Below are positions 29,244 through 37,412 of a stretch of DNA of 45,413 nt, one piece after another. The notes under the pieces were generated by a model, which saw nothing but the letters and a program-made list of their open reading frames with translations, ran no database searches and had not been told where the DNA came from. How positions within the stretch are numbered: position 1 is the stretch's first letter; every line of letters begins with the position of its first letter. The position numbers and the translations under genes were made by a program. Source of the DNA: Streptomyces sp. CBMA123 (GTDB lineage: Bacteria > Actinomycetota > Actinomycetes > Streptomycetales > Streptomycetaceae); contig NZ_MECK01000490.1 of assembly GCF_014596465.1 (NCBI RefSeq), forward strand, positions 1 through 45,413, given 5' to 3'.

Positions 29244-30326
29244 GTGGCCCGATTCGGGACCGTCGCGCGGCGCGCCGGTCGGGCCCTGGGGGCTCCGCTG
29301 CGCCGCTGGAGAGGCCTGTCCCGGTGGGGCCGCGCCCTGGTGGCGCTGGGGCTGGCGGCGGCCGTGCCGGTCGCCGCGCTGGGCTCGGTGTTCATCGCGT
29401 TCCGACTGCACTACTCGGGTGAACCGGCCGCCGAGGCCCGCACCCGGGGGCGGGACGCCGTCTGGCTCGGCCACGCCTGGGTGGACGGCCGCAAGACCGA
29501 CGCCGACGTGGCGGCGCTGGCCCGGCAGCTGGCCGGCACCGGCGTGCGCGACCTCTACGTCCACACCGGGCCGCTGGAGCACGACGGCTCACTGCCGGCG
29601 TCCGTCCACCCCCGCGCCCACTGGTTCACCGAGGCCGCCCACCGGGCGCTGCCGGGGGTGCGGCTGCAGGGCTGGCTGGGCGACGAGGTCAAGCCCGAGC
29701 GGGACGCCCTGGACCTGGACGACGCCCCCACCCGGGACCGGGTCACCGCCTCCGCGGCCCAGGTGCTGGACCAGGGCTTCGACGGCGTGCACTTCGACAT
29801 GGAGCCGATCCGCCCCGGCTCGGCCGGCTGGCTCGCCCTGCTCGACCAGGTCCGCCCGGTGACGGCCGCCCGCGGCGCGAAGCTGTCGGTGGCCGCCCCG
29901 CAGATCGACCCGGTGCCCGGCCTGCACACGGCCGGCATCCTGCTCACCGACCACGGCAAGTGGTGGGACCAGGCGTACTTCCGGGAGACCGCCCGCAGGG
30001 TCGACCAGGTCGCGGTGATGGCCTACGACACCTCGATGCCGACCGAGCCGCTGTTCGGCGGCTACGTCGCGCTGCAGACCGAACTGGCGCTGGAGGCCAC
30101 CCCGCCGGACGTCGACCTGCTGATCGGCCTGCCGTTCTTCTGGGACGACAAGTGGGCGCACCGGGGCCACGCGGAGACCGTCCCGGCGGCCGTCCGGGGC
30201 GTCCGGCTGGGCCTGGGCCGGCAGGACCCGCAGCGGGCGAACTTCGGCGTCGCGCTGTACGTGGACTTCGCCGCGACGCCGGAGAACTGGGCGGCGTACC
30301 GGAGCGGCTGGGTGGATCCGGCCTGA
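29244..30326 (+). CDS. Membrane-anchored GH18-like glycoside hydrolase fold protein
   Basis: A 360-residue protein with a basic N-terminus, a membrane span at about 31-53 (ALVALGLAAAVPVAALGSVFIAF) and an extracytoplasmic TIM-barrel-like domain. FDGVHFDMEPI at 179-189 corresponds to the GH18 catalytic strand DGxDxDxE: Asp180, Asp185 and Glu187 are kept but the middle Asp is His183. VAVMAYDTSMP fits a later barrel strand. It might be a cell-wall or polysaccharide hydrolase, or a non-catalytic binder. The GTG at 29244 has GGGGGAG upstream. It is divergent from metH and converges on the SRPBCC gene. Confidence 0.72.
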   Translation: MARFGTVARRAGRALGAPLRRWRGLSRWGRALVALGLAAAVPVAALGSVFIAFRLHYSGEPAAEARTRGRDAVWLGHAWVDGRKTDADVAALARQLAGTGVRDLYVHTGPLEHDGSLPASVHPRAHWFTEAAHRALPGVRLQGWLGDEVKPERDALDLDDAPTRDRVTASAAQVLDQGFDGVHFDMEPIRPGSAGWLALLDQVRPVTAARGAKLSVAAPQIDPVPGLHTAGILLTDHGKWWDQAYFRETARRVDQVAVMAYDTSMPTEPLFGGYVALQTELALEATPPDVDLLIGLPFFWDDKWAHRGHAETVPAAVRGVRLGLGRQDPQRANFGVALYVDFAATPENWAAYRSGWVDPA

Positions 30327-30344
30327 ACGTCTCCCGGCTCGGCC

Positions 30345-30860
30345 CTACGCGGCCATGCGGTGGGCCAGGGCGCCCAGGTAGCGGTGCACGGTGGCGTCCT
30401 CGCCGGCCAGATAGTGCGAGACGGCCCGGTACAGCGGCTTGCGGACCTCACCGCGCTCGGTGACGGTGAGCGAGCAGCCCGGCCCGGCCGGGGAGAGCCG
30501 GTAGGTCCAGGTGCCGCCGTAGGGCAGGTCCGGGTCGGCGATGCCGGTCACCAGCCGGTGCGGGGCCTCGCTGGCCACCACCTCGTAGGTGATGTGCCCG
30601 TGCCGGTCGTACTCGCGCCAGCGCGGGCGGCCGCCGGCCCCGGCGGGCAGCCGTTCGACGTGGGTGAGGCCCGGACGCCAGGCCGGGTAGAGGTCGATGT
30701 CGGTCAGCACGTCCCAGACCGCGCCGGGCGACTGGGCGAGTTCCAGCCCGCCCTCGGTGATGTGCTCCACCGGCAGCCGGCGCCCGGCCCGGTCCGCCGC
30801 CAGCAGCGCGGTTCCGGCCAGCGCCGCCGCGCCCGCGCCGATCCACAGCCGTCGGTTCAT
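30345..30860 (-). CDS. SRPBCC (START-like) family protein with N-terminal membrane segment
   Basis: A 171-residue protein. Residues 5-23 form a hydrophobic segment (LWIGAGAAALAGTALLAAD), then a polyketide-cyclase/SRPBCC domain follows: SPGAVWDVLTDIDLYPAWRPGL at the start, a ligand-cavity beta sheet (THVERLPAGAGGRPRWREYD) and the final long helix ending DATVHRYLGALAHRMAA. Such domains bind hydrophobic small ligands or lipids; no ligand can be named. The ATG at 30860 has GGAAGGGG upstream. It is convergent with the GH18-like gene (18-nt gap). Confidence 0.85.
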   Translation of the reverse strand: MNRRLWIGAGAAALAGTALLAADRAGRRLPVEHITEGGLELAQSPGAVWDVLTDIDLYPAWRPGLTHVERLPAGAGGRPRWREYDRHGHITYEVVASEAPHRLVTGIADPDLPYGGTWTYRLSPAGPGCSLTVTERGEVRKPLYRAVSHYLAGEDATVHRYLGALAHRMAA

Positions 30861-31215
30861 CGGTCGGCCCCTTCCGCCCGGCTCCCGCCTCCCCATCATC
30901 GCGCCGCCGCGCCCGACGGGCGATCCGTGCCCCTTCGTCGCCGCTCGGGCACCGTACGTCCCCGTCGAGCGATCTGACGGAGCGTCGGCCGCGACGGGCC
31001 GGATATCCGCTGGATCATGGCGGCCCGCTCCCCCAGACTGTCCCGGTGCCCGGCCGCTATGCGCATCAAAGCCCGTAGGCTGGGCAGGTAGGGACCATGG
31101 AGCGAGCCGTTCCATGGGAGACGAGAGGTTCGACAGGCGGGAGCCGGCCCGTCGGCGCCCCGGCGATCCAGCCGAGGCGGTGCCGGTCCGACCGCCGACC
31201 GGAGGGAGACGCTGG
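30861..31215. promoter_or_regulatory. Divergent 355-nt control region with an inverted repeat before the PAC2 gene
   Basis: No convincing gene is seen. It should hold promoters for the SRPBCC gene and the PAC2 gene. CCATGGA at 31095-31101 and TCCATGG at 31111-31117 form a perfect 7-bp inverted repeat with a 9-nt spacer. TAGGCT just upstream (31077-31082) fits a TAnnnT -10 for the PAC2 transcript. The ATG inside the repeat opens an in-frame extension of the PAC2 ORF that I consider untranslated. Confidence 0.4.
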
Positions 31216-32169
31216 GTGATCGAGCTGGAAGATGTTCCCGAGTTGATCGACCCGGTGATGGTCTGCGCCTTCGAGGGGTGGAACGACGCGGGCGACGCCG
31301 CCTCCGCGGCCCTGGCGCATCTGGACGAGACCTGGGGCGGCAAGGTGCTCGCCGCCCTGGACGCGGAGGACTACTACGACTTCCAGGTCAACCGTCCGAC
31401 GATCTGGCTGGACGGCGGCATCCGCCGGATCACCTGGCCGACCACCAGGCTCTCGGTGGTCCGGGTGACGGAGCCGGTGACCAGGGACGTGGTGCTGATC
31501 CGCGGCATCGAGCCGAGCATGCGCTGGCGTTCGTTCTGCAACGAGCTGCTGGGCTTCGCGCACGAGCTGGGCGTCGAGCTGGTGGTGATCCTGGGCGCGC
31601 TGCTCGGCGACACCCCGCACAGCCGCCCGGTGCCTGTCAGCGGGGTCACCTCCGATCCGGAGCTGGCCCGTCGGCTGGACCTGGAGGAGAGCCGTTACGA
31701 GGGGCCGACCGGGATCGTCGGGGTGCTCCAGGAGGCGTGCACCCACGCCGGGGTGCCGGCCGTGACGCTGTGGGCCGCGGTGCCGCACTACGTCGCGCAG
31801 CCGCCCAACCCCAAGGCCACGCTGGCGCTGCTCAACAAGCTGGAGGACCTGCTGGACCTGCGGATCCCGCCGGGCGAGCTCGGCGAGGACGCCCGGGCCT
31901 GGCAGCTGGGCGTGGACCAGCTGGCCGCCGAGGACAGCGAGGTGGCCGAGTACGTCCAGCAGCTGGAGGAGGCACAGGACACCGCGGAGCTGCCGGAGGC
32001 CTCCGGGGACGCGATCGCGCGCGAGTTCGAGCGCTATCTGCGCCGCCGGGAGAACGTCGGTCCGACCGGCGAGAAGCCGGTGTCGGGGCACGCGACGGCC
32101 GAGCGGCCGGCCGAGCCGGAGGGGCCGGGGACGACCCGGGAGAGCCAGGAGGGGGCCGAGGAGGAGTAG
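31216..32169 (+). CDS. PAC2-family protein (proteasome assembly chaperone 2-like fold)
   Basis: A 317-residue protein of the actinobacterial PAC2 family, named for the eukaryotic proteasome assembly chaperone with the same fold. Conserved signatures are MVCAFEGWNDAGDAAS near the N-terminus, RGIEPSMRWRSFCNELLGFA, ALLGDTPHSRPVPVSGVTSD and LWAAVPHYVAQPPNPKATLALL. The C-terminal 100 residues are charged and acidic, ending EGAEEE. The GTG at 31216 has GGAGGGAG upstream; an ATG at 31114 would add 34 residues that look non-homologous. Its biochemical role in bacteria is not established. In mycobacteria a homologue lies in the same metH-PAC2-mshC order. Confidence 0.93.
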   Translation: MIELEDVPELIDPVMVCAFEGWNDAGDAASAALAHLDETWGGKVLAALDAEDYYDFQVNRPTIWLDGGIRRITWPTTRLSVVRVTEPVTRDVVLIRGIEPSMRWRSFCNELLGFAHELGVELVVILGALLGDTPHSRPVPVSGVTSDPELARRLDLEESRYEGPTGIVGVLQEACTHAGVPAVTLWAAVPHYVAQPPNPKATLALLNKLEDLLDLRIPPGELGEDARAWQLGVDQLAAEDSEVAEYVQQLEEAQDTAELPEASGDAIAREFERYLRRRENVGPTGEKPVSGHATAERPAEPEGPGTTRESQEGAEEE

Positions 32170-32229
32170 TGCTCCTGCTCGGCCCTGAGCTCCCGGCCCC
32201 GCGAGTTCGTCCCCAGGGCCGGGCCGTCG

Positions 32230-32275
32230 GGGCTCGGGCGCTTGGGCGTGGGCTTCTGGGCTCGGGCGCTTGGGC
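32230..32275. repeat. 18-bp direct repeat in a G-rich intergenic stretch
   Basis: gggctcgggcgcttgggc occurs at 32230-32247 and again at 32258-32275, and degenerate copies (ttgggctcgggctcgtggg) continue to about 32293. It lies between the PAC2 stop and the terminator. Probably slippage-generated and without coding role. Confidence 0.6.
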
Positions 32276-32299
32276 TTGGGCTCGGGCTCGTGGGCCGGA

Positions 32300-32345
32300 A
32301 CGCCGAAGGGGCGCCAGGACCGATGTCCTGGCGCCCCTTCGGCGT
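32300..32345. terminator. Very strong bidirectional terminator between PAC2 and mshC
   Basis: A 21-bp perfect stem (32300-32320 with 32325-32345) closed by a CGAT loop, serving both convergent genes. Confidence 0.85.
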
Positions 32346-32357
32346 GTGGTGACGGGC

Positions 32358-33587
32358 CTACAGCGCGACGCCGAGCAGGGCGTCCACCGTCCGGGAGACC
32401 AGGCCGGGCGCGCCGATGTCGGTGCCGCCCTCGTTCTCCTGCCGGGCGGCCCAGCGGTCGACGGCGGCCAGCGCGGCGGGCGCGTCCAGGTCGTCCGCCA
32501 GCGCCGTGCGGACCTCGGCGAGCAGCTGCTCGGCGGCCGGGCCGTCCGGCCGGGAGACCGCGGCCCGCCAGCGGGCGAGGCGCTCGACGGCCTCGTCCAG
32601 GACGGCCTTGGTCCACTCCCAGTCGGAGCGGTAGTGGTGCGAGAGCAGCGCCAGGCGGATCGCCGCCGGGTCGACGCCCTCGCGGCGCAAGGCCGAGACG
32701 AAGACCAGGTTGCCGCGGGACTTGGACATCTTCTTGCCGTCCAGGGCGACCATGCCGGCGTGCACGTAGGCCTTGGCGTACGGCTGGGAGCCGGTGGCGA
32801 CCTGGGCGTGCGAGGCGCCCATCTCGTGGTGCGGGAAGGACAGGTCGCTGCCGCCGCCCTGGATGTCGAAGGTCATGCCCAGGTACTGCAGCGCGATGGC
32901 CACGCACTCGATGTGCCAGCCGGGGCGGCCGTGGCCGAGCTCGGTGTCCCAGGCGGGCTCGCCCGGGCGGGCGGCCAGCCAGAGCAGGGCGTCCAGCGGG
33001 TTGCGCTTGCCGGGGCGGTCCGGGTCGCCGCCGCGCTCGGCGAAGACCGGGCGCATGGCCTCGCGGGTGAGGCCGGAGACCTCGCCGAAGTGCGGGTCGG
33101 CGTCGACCGAGAAGTAGATGTCCCCGTCGACCTTGTAGGCGGCGCCGGAGGCCAGCAGCTTCTGCACGATCGGGACGATCCACGGGATCGACTCGACGGC
33201 GCCGACGTAGTGGGCCGGCGGGAGCAGCCGCAGGGCGGTCATGTCCTCGCGGAACAGGGCCGTCTCGCGCTCGGCGAGGGCCACCCAGTCCTGGCCGGTC
33301 TCGACGGCGCGCTGGAGCAGCGGGTCGTCGACGTCGGTCACGTTCTGGATGTAGAGGACGTCGTGACCGGCGTCCTTCCAGACCCGCTGCACCAGGTCGA
33401 AGGCGTTGTAGGTGGCGGCGTGGCCCATGTGGGTCGCGTCGTAGGGCGTGATGCCGCAGACGTAGATCCGGCCGGTGCCGTCCTGCGGCACGACCTCGCG
33501 GACCGTGCCCGCTGCGGTGTCGAAGATACGAAGGGGGAGCCCCTGACCAGGCAGGGCGGGAACCTCGGAGGCGGGCCAGGCATGCAT
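32358..33587 (-). CDS. mshC: L-cysteine:1D-myo-inositol 2-amino-2-deoxy-alpha-D-glucopyranoside ligase MshC (mycothiol biosynthesis)
   Basis: A 409-residue enzyme that joins cysteine to GlcN-Ins with ATP in the third step of mycothiol synthesis. It resembles cysteinyl-tRNA synthetase but stops after the catalytic and linker regions. Cys44 in [16 protein letters not shown] starts the zinc site and HMGH at 53-56 is the HIGH signature. [18 protein letters not shown] and [11 protein letters not shown] supply the rest of the zinc site, and KKMSKSRGN is the KMSKS loop. The initial [10 protein letters not shown] and the [11 protein letters not shown] variant are typical of MshC rather than CysS. The ATG at 33587 was chosen. 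A sigma-R-like promoter lies about 45-70 nt upstream. Confidence 0.95.
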   Translation of the reverse strand: MHAWPASEVPALPGQGLPLRIFDTAAGTVREVVPQDGTGRIYVCGITPYDATHMGHAATYNAFDLVQRVWKDAGHDVLYIQNVTDVDDPLLQRAVETGQDWVALAERETALFREDMTALRLLPPAHYVGAVESIPWIVPIVQKLLASGAAYKVDGDIYFSVDADPHFGEVSGLTREAMRPVFAERGGDPDRPGKRNPLDALLWLAARPGEPAWDTELGHGRPGWHIECVAIALQYLGMTFDIQGGGSDLSFPHHEMGASHAQVATGSQPYAKAYVHAGMVALDGKKMSKSRGNLVFVSALRREGVDPAAIRLALLSHHYRSDWEWTKAVLDEAVERLARWRAAVSRPDGPAAEQLLAEVRTALADDLDAPAALAAVDRWAARQENEGGTDIGAPGLVSRTVDALLGVAL

Positions 33588-33630
33588 GGGATCGACCTTA
33601 ACCTTGAGAACATTTGAAAGCCTAACCAGT

Positions 33631-33656
33631 AACGAAGATCGACTGGATTCGCTTCC
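33631..33656 (-). promoter_or_regulatory. Candidate sigma-R (thiol stress) promoter of mshC
   Basis: On the minus strand GGAAG (33652-33656) is followed after exactly 18 nt by GTT (33631-33633), close to the sigma-R consensus GGAAT-N18-GTT. It is correctly oriented and leaves a leader of about 35-40 nt before the ATG. Mycothiol genes are established members of the sigma-R regulon in streptomycetes. Confidence 0.5.
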
Positions 33657-33742
33657 TGTCGTTGCCTGGTCACTTCGCGACTGATAAAGCGCGTTCCGCT
33701 TCGGGCTTGTGGCTCGATCCGTTCAGTTGCGGACACGGGTGA

Positions 33743-33774
33743 GCGCCCGGTCGACCCTGCCGCCGACCGGGCGC
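33743..33774 (-). terminator. Hairpin terminator after the intradiol dioxygenase gene
   Basis: An 11-bp perfect stem (33743-33753 with 33764-33774) with a 10-nt loop, about 30 nt past the dioxygenase stop. Confidence 0.65.
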
Positions 33775-33804
33775 CCGGCTCCCCGGGTGAAGCGGTCGGA
33801 GCCG

Positions 33805-34647
33805 CTACGACCGCTGCCAGAGGGCCGGTACGTTCGGCGGCTCCCAGCCCACCATGGCGGTGTGCGCCTGGAGGCAGACGTAGGAGGCGCCGGAGTAGGT
33901 GACGCGGTCGCCCGCGCGGTACGCCGTACCCGGACTCCAGCTGCCGCCCGGCGGCGTGGTGGGCCCGCCGGTCGGTCCGCCGGTCGGGGTGGCGGTGGCC
34001 GTCGGACTGGGGGTGCCCGGGGTCTGCGGCACGTCCAGCACGAAGTCGAAGGTGGCGTTCTCGCCGGAGCCGTTCTGCTGGACGTTCATCAGCAGCCGGG
34101 CGTCGTAGATGGTGTCGGTGTTGTTGCGCGGCTCGCCCGGAAAGTAGAGCTGGGTGGTCAGGATCGGGCGGCCGGGGGCCTGGAGCTTGACGTGCAGGTG
34201 CCGGGTGCGGCCCGGATAGAGGCCGGGGACGATGGTGTCCAGCCGGTAGGCGCCGTTGGTGTCGGTGAACTGGTGGCCGCGGAAGGTGTAGCCGACGTTG
34301 TCGTAGGTGCCGCCGTCGTCGGCCTGCCAGAAGTCCAGCAGCACACCGGAGACGGGTCGGCAGGCGCGGCCGAAGACGTAGCCGCTGACGGTCAGCCGGG
34401 TGCCCGGGCCGTCGTTCGCCATCGAGCTGCGCAGCGGGGAGTTCGGCTTGAAGTACGGGCCCTCGATCTGCTCGATGGTGGGGTCGTCGCCGTCGTGGCA
34501 CTCGGGGGTCAGACCGGGGGTGCGGCCGGTGCCGGCCTGGTCCCGGGCCAGTGCGACCCCGCCGCCGATCAGCAGCGGCGCGGCCCCGAGGGCGGCGGCG
34601 GCCTTCAGGACGGTCTTGCGGCTGATCATGCCGTCGGACGGGGGCAT
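33805..34647 (-). CDS. Secreted intradiol ring-cleavage dioxygenase with C-terminal CBM5/12-type carbohydrate-binding module
   Basis: A 280-residue protein. An N-terminal signal (MISRKTVLKAAAALGAAPLLIG) looks Tat-like but has Arg-Lys instead of the twin Arg. The dioxygenase domain (about 55-205) has GPYFKPNSPLR and the iron site: Tyr144 in GLYPGRTRHLHVKL with His150 and His152, and Tyr115 as the likely fourth ligand. A Thr/Pro/Gly linker (209-235) leads to a module WSPGTAYRAGDRVTYSGASYVC... (237-280) of the chitin/lignin-binding CBM5/12 type. A secreted streptomycete enzyme with this fusion has been described as acting on lignin-type catechols. The ATG at 34647 has GGAAGGAG upstream. The frame stays open into the AraC gene upstream. 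Confidence 0.9.
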   Translation of the reverse strand: MPPSDGMISRKTVLKAAAALGAAPLLIGGGVALARDQAGTGRTPGLTPECHDGDDPTIEQIEGPYFKPNSPLRSSMANDGPGTRLTVSGYVFGRACRPVSGVLLDFWQADDGGTYDNVGYTFRGHQFTDTNGAYRLDTIVPGLYPGRTRHLHVKLQAPGRPILTTQLYFPGEPRNNTDTIYDARLLMNVQQNGSGENATFDFVLDVPQTPGTPSPTATATPTGGPTGGPTTPPGGSWSPGTAYRAGDRVTYSGASYVCLQAHTAMVGWEPPNVPALWQRS

Positions 34648-34810
34648 GCGCCGTCTCCTTCCGGTGGGTTCTCCGTGGGGGTCTTCGTGCGGGTTCTTCG
34701 CGGGGGTTCTTCCGGGGGTGGGGGCGGCCCTTGCCATGGTGGGGGCATGACAAGGGCCGAACCGGCGGCCGTCCGCGCGCTGGACCGGCCGCCGGTGGCC
34801 AGAAGAGACG

Positions 34811-35739
34811 TTACGGACCGTCCGGCCGACGGCGATGGACATGATCCGGGGATCGTGGTGATTTCCGTCGACCCGGGACCGGAACTCCCCCGGAGTCATC
34901 CCGGTCTCCCGCCGGAAGAAGCGGCAGAAGTACGCCGGGTCCGCGAAACCCGCCTCCTTGGCGACCTGACGGATCGTCAAGTCCGTGCAGGCGAGCAGCC
35001 GTTTGGCCTCCAGGGTCTGCTGCCGGCGGATCAACCCGCCCGGGGTGCGGCCGGTGGCCTGCTTGACCAGGGTCTGCAAGTGCCCCGGGGAGACGCCGAG
35101 TTCCTGGGCGGTGGAGGCCACCGAGTGCCGCACCCCGCCCGGCCTGGCGATCAACCGGGTGAAGGCGGCGGCCAGTTCGGCCGGCCGGGCGGGCACCGCG
35201 GGCCGGTCGTCCGGGGTGCGGGCGCGCAGCGCCCGGACGATCAGGATGTGCAGACTGGCGCGCAGCACGCCCTGGTAGCCGGGCGCCCTGGTCAGGTACT
35301 CCTGCTCCATGTCGGCGAGCAACCCGCCGATGGCGCCGGCCTGTTCGCCGAGCACGATGCCGGGGCGGGTGGCCAGGGCGCGCAGCGCGGCGAGGTCCTG
35401 CGGGTGCCCCAGCAGGAAGTCCTCGTTGAACAGGACGACCCGGCCGGCCAGCCCTTCGGCGTCCGCCCAGTGGTGCACCTGGCCGGGCGTGATCACGCAC
35501 AACTGCGGTGGCGCCAGCGGCCGGTGGACCAGGTCCAGGACATGGGCGCCGTGGCCGCCGGTGACCTGGACGATCTCGTAGAACGAGTGGCGGTGGGGGA
35601 AGTTGGCGCGGGAGAGCGGGCCGATCGCGTCGAAACTTCCGATGGCGAAGGGCAGTAGGTGGGGCAGCGGGACCTGCAGGCGGTGCAACGGCAGGTCCGG
35701 CGCGGATCGGGGGGTGGGGGTGGTCCGTCGCACGTCCAT
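34811..35739 (-). CDS. AraC-family transcriptional regulator, without its own in-frame stop
   Basis: From the ATG at 35739 the protein has an N-terminal cupin sensor (FPHRHSFYEIVQV, ITPGQVHHWADAEG) and a C-terminal double HTH (VASTAQELGVSPGHLQTLVKQATG and LTIRQVAKEAGFADPAYFCRFFRRETGMTPGEFR). The HTH ends near 34870. In this frame no stop follows; the ORF runs on through about 80 low-complexity codons into the dioxygenase and ends at 33805 (645 codons). The listed end, 34811, is the first stop in the -1/+2 frame just after the HTH, where a normal gene would end if a frameshift is present. Either a real fusion, a frameshift mutation, or a sequencing error. It likely controls the dioxygenase. 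Confidence 0.7.
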
Positions 35740-35815
35740 CGGAGCAGTGTGCGACCTGTTCCGCCGACTGGTCCAGACCACCGGCCGGTAACCCCGCCGA
35801 CGCGCCCGGGTGGGG

Positions 35816-36688
35816 TCAGACCGGCGGCCAGGGGATCGCGGGCCAGTCCGAGGACGGCAGCGGATGCCGGCCCGAATCCCGCAGCCCGGCCACCCGGGCG
35901 CGGGTGGCGTCCAGTTCGGCGCCGGTCAGGTGCGGGGCGAGGCGCTCGGCCAGTTCCCCGTCCAACTGCCCGGCCAGCCGGGCCAGCACCTCCAGCGCCT
36001 CCGCGGGCAGCGGGTCGCCCGCCCAGCCCCAGAGCAGGGTGCGCAGCTTGCCCTCGGTGTTGAAGGTGACGCCGTGGTCGATCCCGTACACCCGGCCGTC
36101 GGCGGCGGGGATCAGATGACCGCCCTTGCGGTCGGCGTTGTTGAGCACCGCGTCCAGCACCGCGAGCCGGCGCAGCCGCCGGTCGTCGTGGTGCACCAGC
36201 AGCGCGGTGCGCCCGCCCTCCACCTCGGCCCGGACGATCGGCAGCCAGCCCTCCTCCGGGCCCGCCGGGTCCTGCAGCGCCAGCAGCGGCTCGGCCCGCG
36301 GATCCGGCTCGACCCACAGCTGGACCATGCCGGGCCCGTGCGGCCCCTCGCGCAGCAGGGTGGGCGGGATCAGCTCCCAGCCGGTCGCCGCGGACAGCTC
36401 GTACGCGGCGACCTCGCGGCCGGCCAGCGTGCCGTCCGGGAAGTCCCACAGCGGGCGTTCGCCGGCCACCGGCTTGTAGACGGCCTGGGCGCTCAGCGAA
36501 CCGTGCTCGACGGTGCAGTACAGCGCGGCGTTGGAGGCCTCGGTGAGGCGGCCGTGCACGGTCAGCCTGCCCTGGCGCAGCAGCGCGAGGGCGGTGGGCA
36601 CGTCGGCGGCGAGGGCGGCGGCCGCCGCCGGGTCGGCCTGCGGCGGGGTCTCGGTGTTCAGCGCCGGTAGCCGTTCGCGCGCGGGCAC
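35816..36688 (-). CDS. SCO1664-family protein with PI3/4-kinase-like signatures
   Basis: A 290-residue protein of the actinobacterial SCO1664 family (TIGR03843), always near mshC as I recall. Kinase-like landmarks can be read: Lys72 in AVYKPVAGERPLWDFPDG (ATP lysine-like), Glu92 in GREVAAYELS (helix-C Glu-like), NNADRKGGH at 183-191 resembling the DR-x-x-N catalytic loop of PI3/PI4 kinases, and YGIDHGVTF at 201-209 resembling the metal-binding IDNG/DFG. The substrate is unknown. The GTG at 36688 has GGAGGG upstream and overlaps the end of the DUF3090 gene by 31 nt, so the two are translationally coupled. Confidence 0.88.
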   Translation of the reverse strand: MPARERLPALNTETPPQADPAAAAALAADVPTALALLRQGRLTVHGRLTEASNAALYCTVEHGSLSAQAVYKPVAGERPLWDFPDGTLAGREVAAYELSAATGWELIPPTLLREGPHGPGMVQLWVEPDPRAEPLLALQDPAGPEEGWLPIVRAEVEGGRTALLVHHDDRRLRRLAVLDAVLNNADRKGGHLIPAADGRVYGIDHGVTFNTEGKLRTLLWGWAGDPLPAEALEVLARLAGQLDGELAERLAPHLTGAELDATRARVAGLRDSGRHPLPSSDWPAIPWPPV

Positions 36689-37224
36689 AGGTGGCCCTCC
36701 GGGTCCAGCGGCAGGTTGCAGAACGGGCAGGGCTTGCGGCCGGCCGCGACCAGGTCCAGGGCGCGCTTGGCGAACACCCGGGCCATCGCGCCGGACAGCC
36801 GCACCCGCAGCATGTCGGGGCCGTTCTCGTCGTCCTGGAAGACCGCCTCCTCGGCGTCCTCCTCCTCGTCCTCCACCAGCGCCTGGGCCTCGACCACCAG
36901 GCAGGCGTCCGCGCTGTCCCAGGCCAGCGCCATGGTGCCGACCCGGAACTCCTGCTCCAGCGGGAGGTCCAGCGGGGCGGTGTCCAGCAGGTCCTTGGGG
37001 GCGGCGGCCGGGATGGCGGCGTCACCGCCGCTGCGCCGCAGCGCCTCGTCCAGGACCTCCTCGATCCGCTCCGCGAGCGCGGCGACCTGGTTCTTCTCCA
37101 GCAGCACGCTGGTGATCCGGCCCCGGGCGCTGGCCTGCAGGTAGAACGCCCGGGCGCCGGGTTGACCGACGGTGCCGGCCACGAACCGTTCGGGCTGGTC
37201 GTAGAAGAAGACCTGACGGGACAC
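36658..37224 (-). CDS. DUF3090-family protein (TIGR03847) with C-terminal zinc knuckle
   Basis: A 188-residue protein starting MSRQVFFYDQPERFVAGTVGQPGARAFYLQA, the typical DUF3090 N-terminus. The middle has beta-rich sequence and an acidic loop (VEDEEEDAEEAVFQDDE). The C-terminus has CPFCNLPLDPEGHLCPRANG, which gives three cysteines and a His in zinc-ribbon spacing. Function is unknown. It is flanked by the SCO1664-family gene (overlapping) and the histidine phosphatase gene, and belongs to the conserved set linked to mshC. The GTG at 37224 is the start. Confidence 0.9.
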   Translation of the reverse strand: MSRQVFFYDQPERFVAGTVGQPGARAFYLQASARGRITSVLLEKNQVAALAERIEEVLDEALRRSGGDAAIPAAAPKDLLDTAPLDLPLEQEFRVGTMALAWDSADACLVVEAQALVEDEEEDAEEAVFQDDENGPDMLRVRLSGAMARVFAKRALDLVAAGRKPCPFCNLPLDPEGHLCPRANGYRR

Positions 37225-37412
37225 GCGCTAGCTCCGGATCGGGTTGTCCAACTGGGCAGGTGGTCGAACTGCGGGGCACTCAGACGGGGAACTCATCAGC
37301 CACCCTACGACCTCCGGGCCCCGGCCGGGGAGCCGAGCGGGGGCCGCGGGCGGGGTGGCACCCGCGGGCCCGGGGCGTGCCGCTCCAGGCCGTACCCCTC
37401 GGGCGGTGCCGG

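Noticed and set aside
31114..31215. Extended PAC2 start at ATG 31114
   Set aside because: The added 34 residues are Arg/Pro-rich with no family match, while GTG 31216 has a strong ribosome-binding site.
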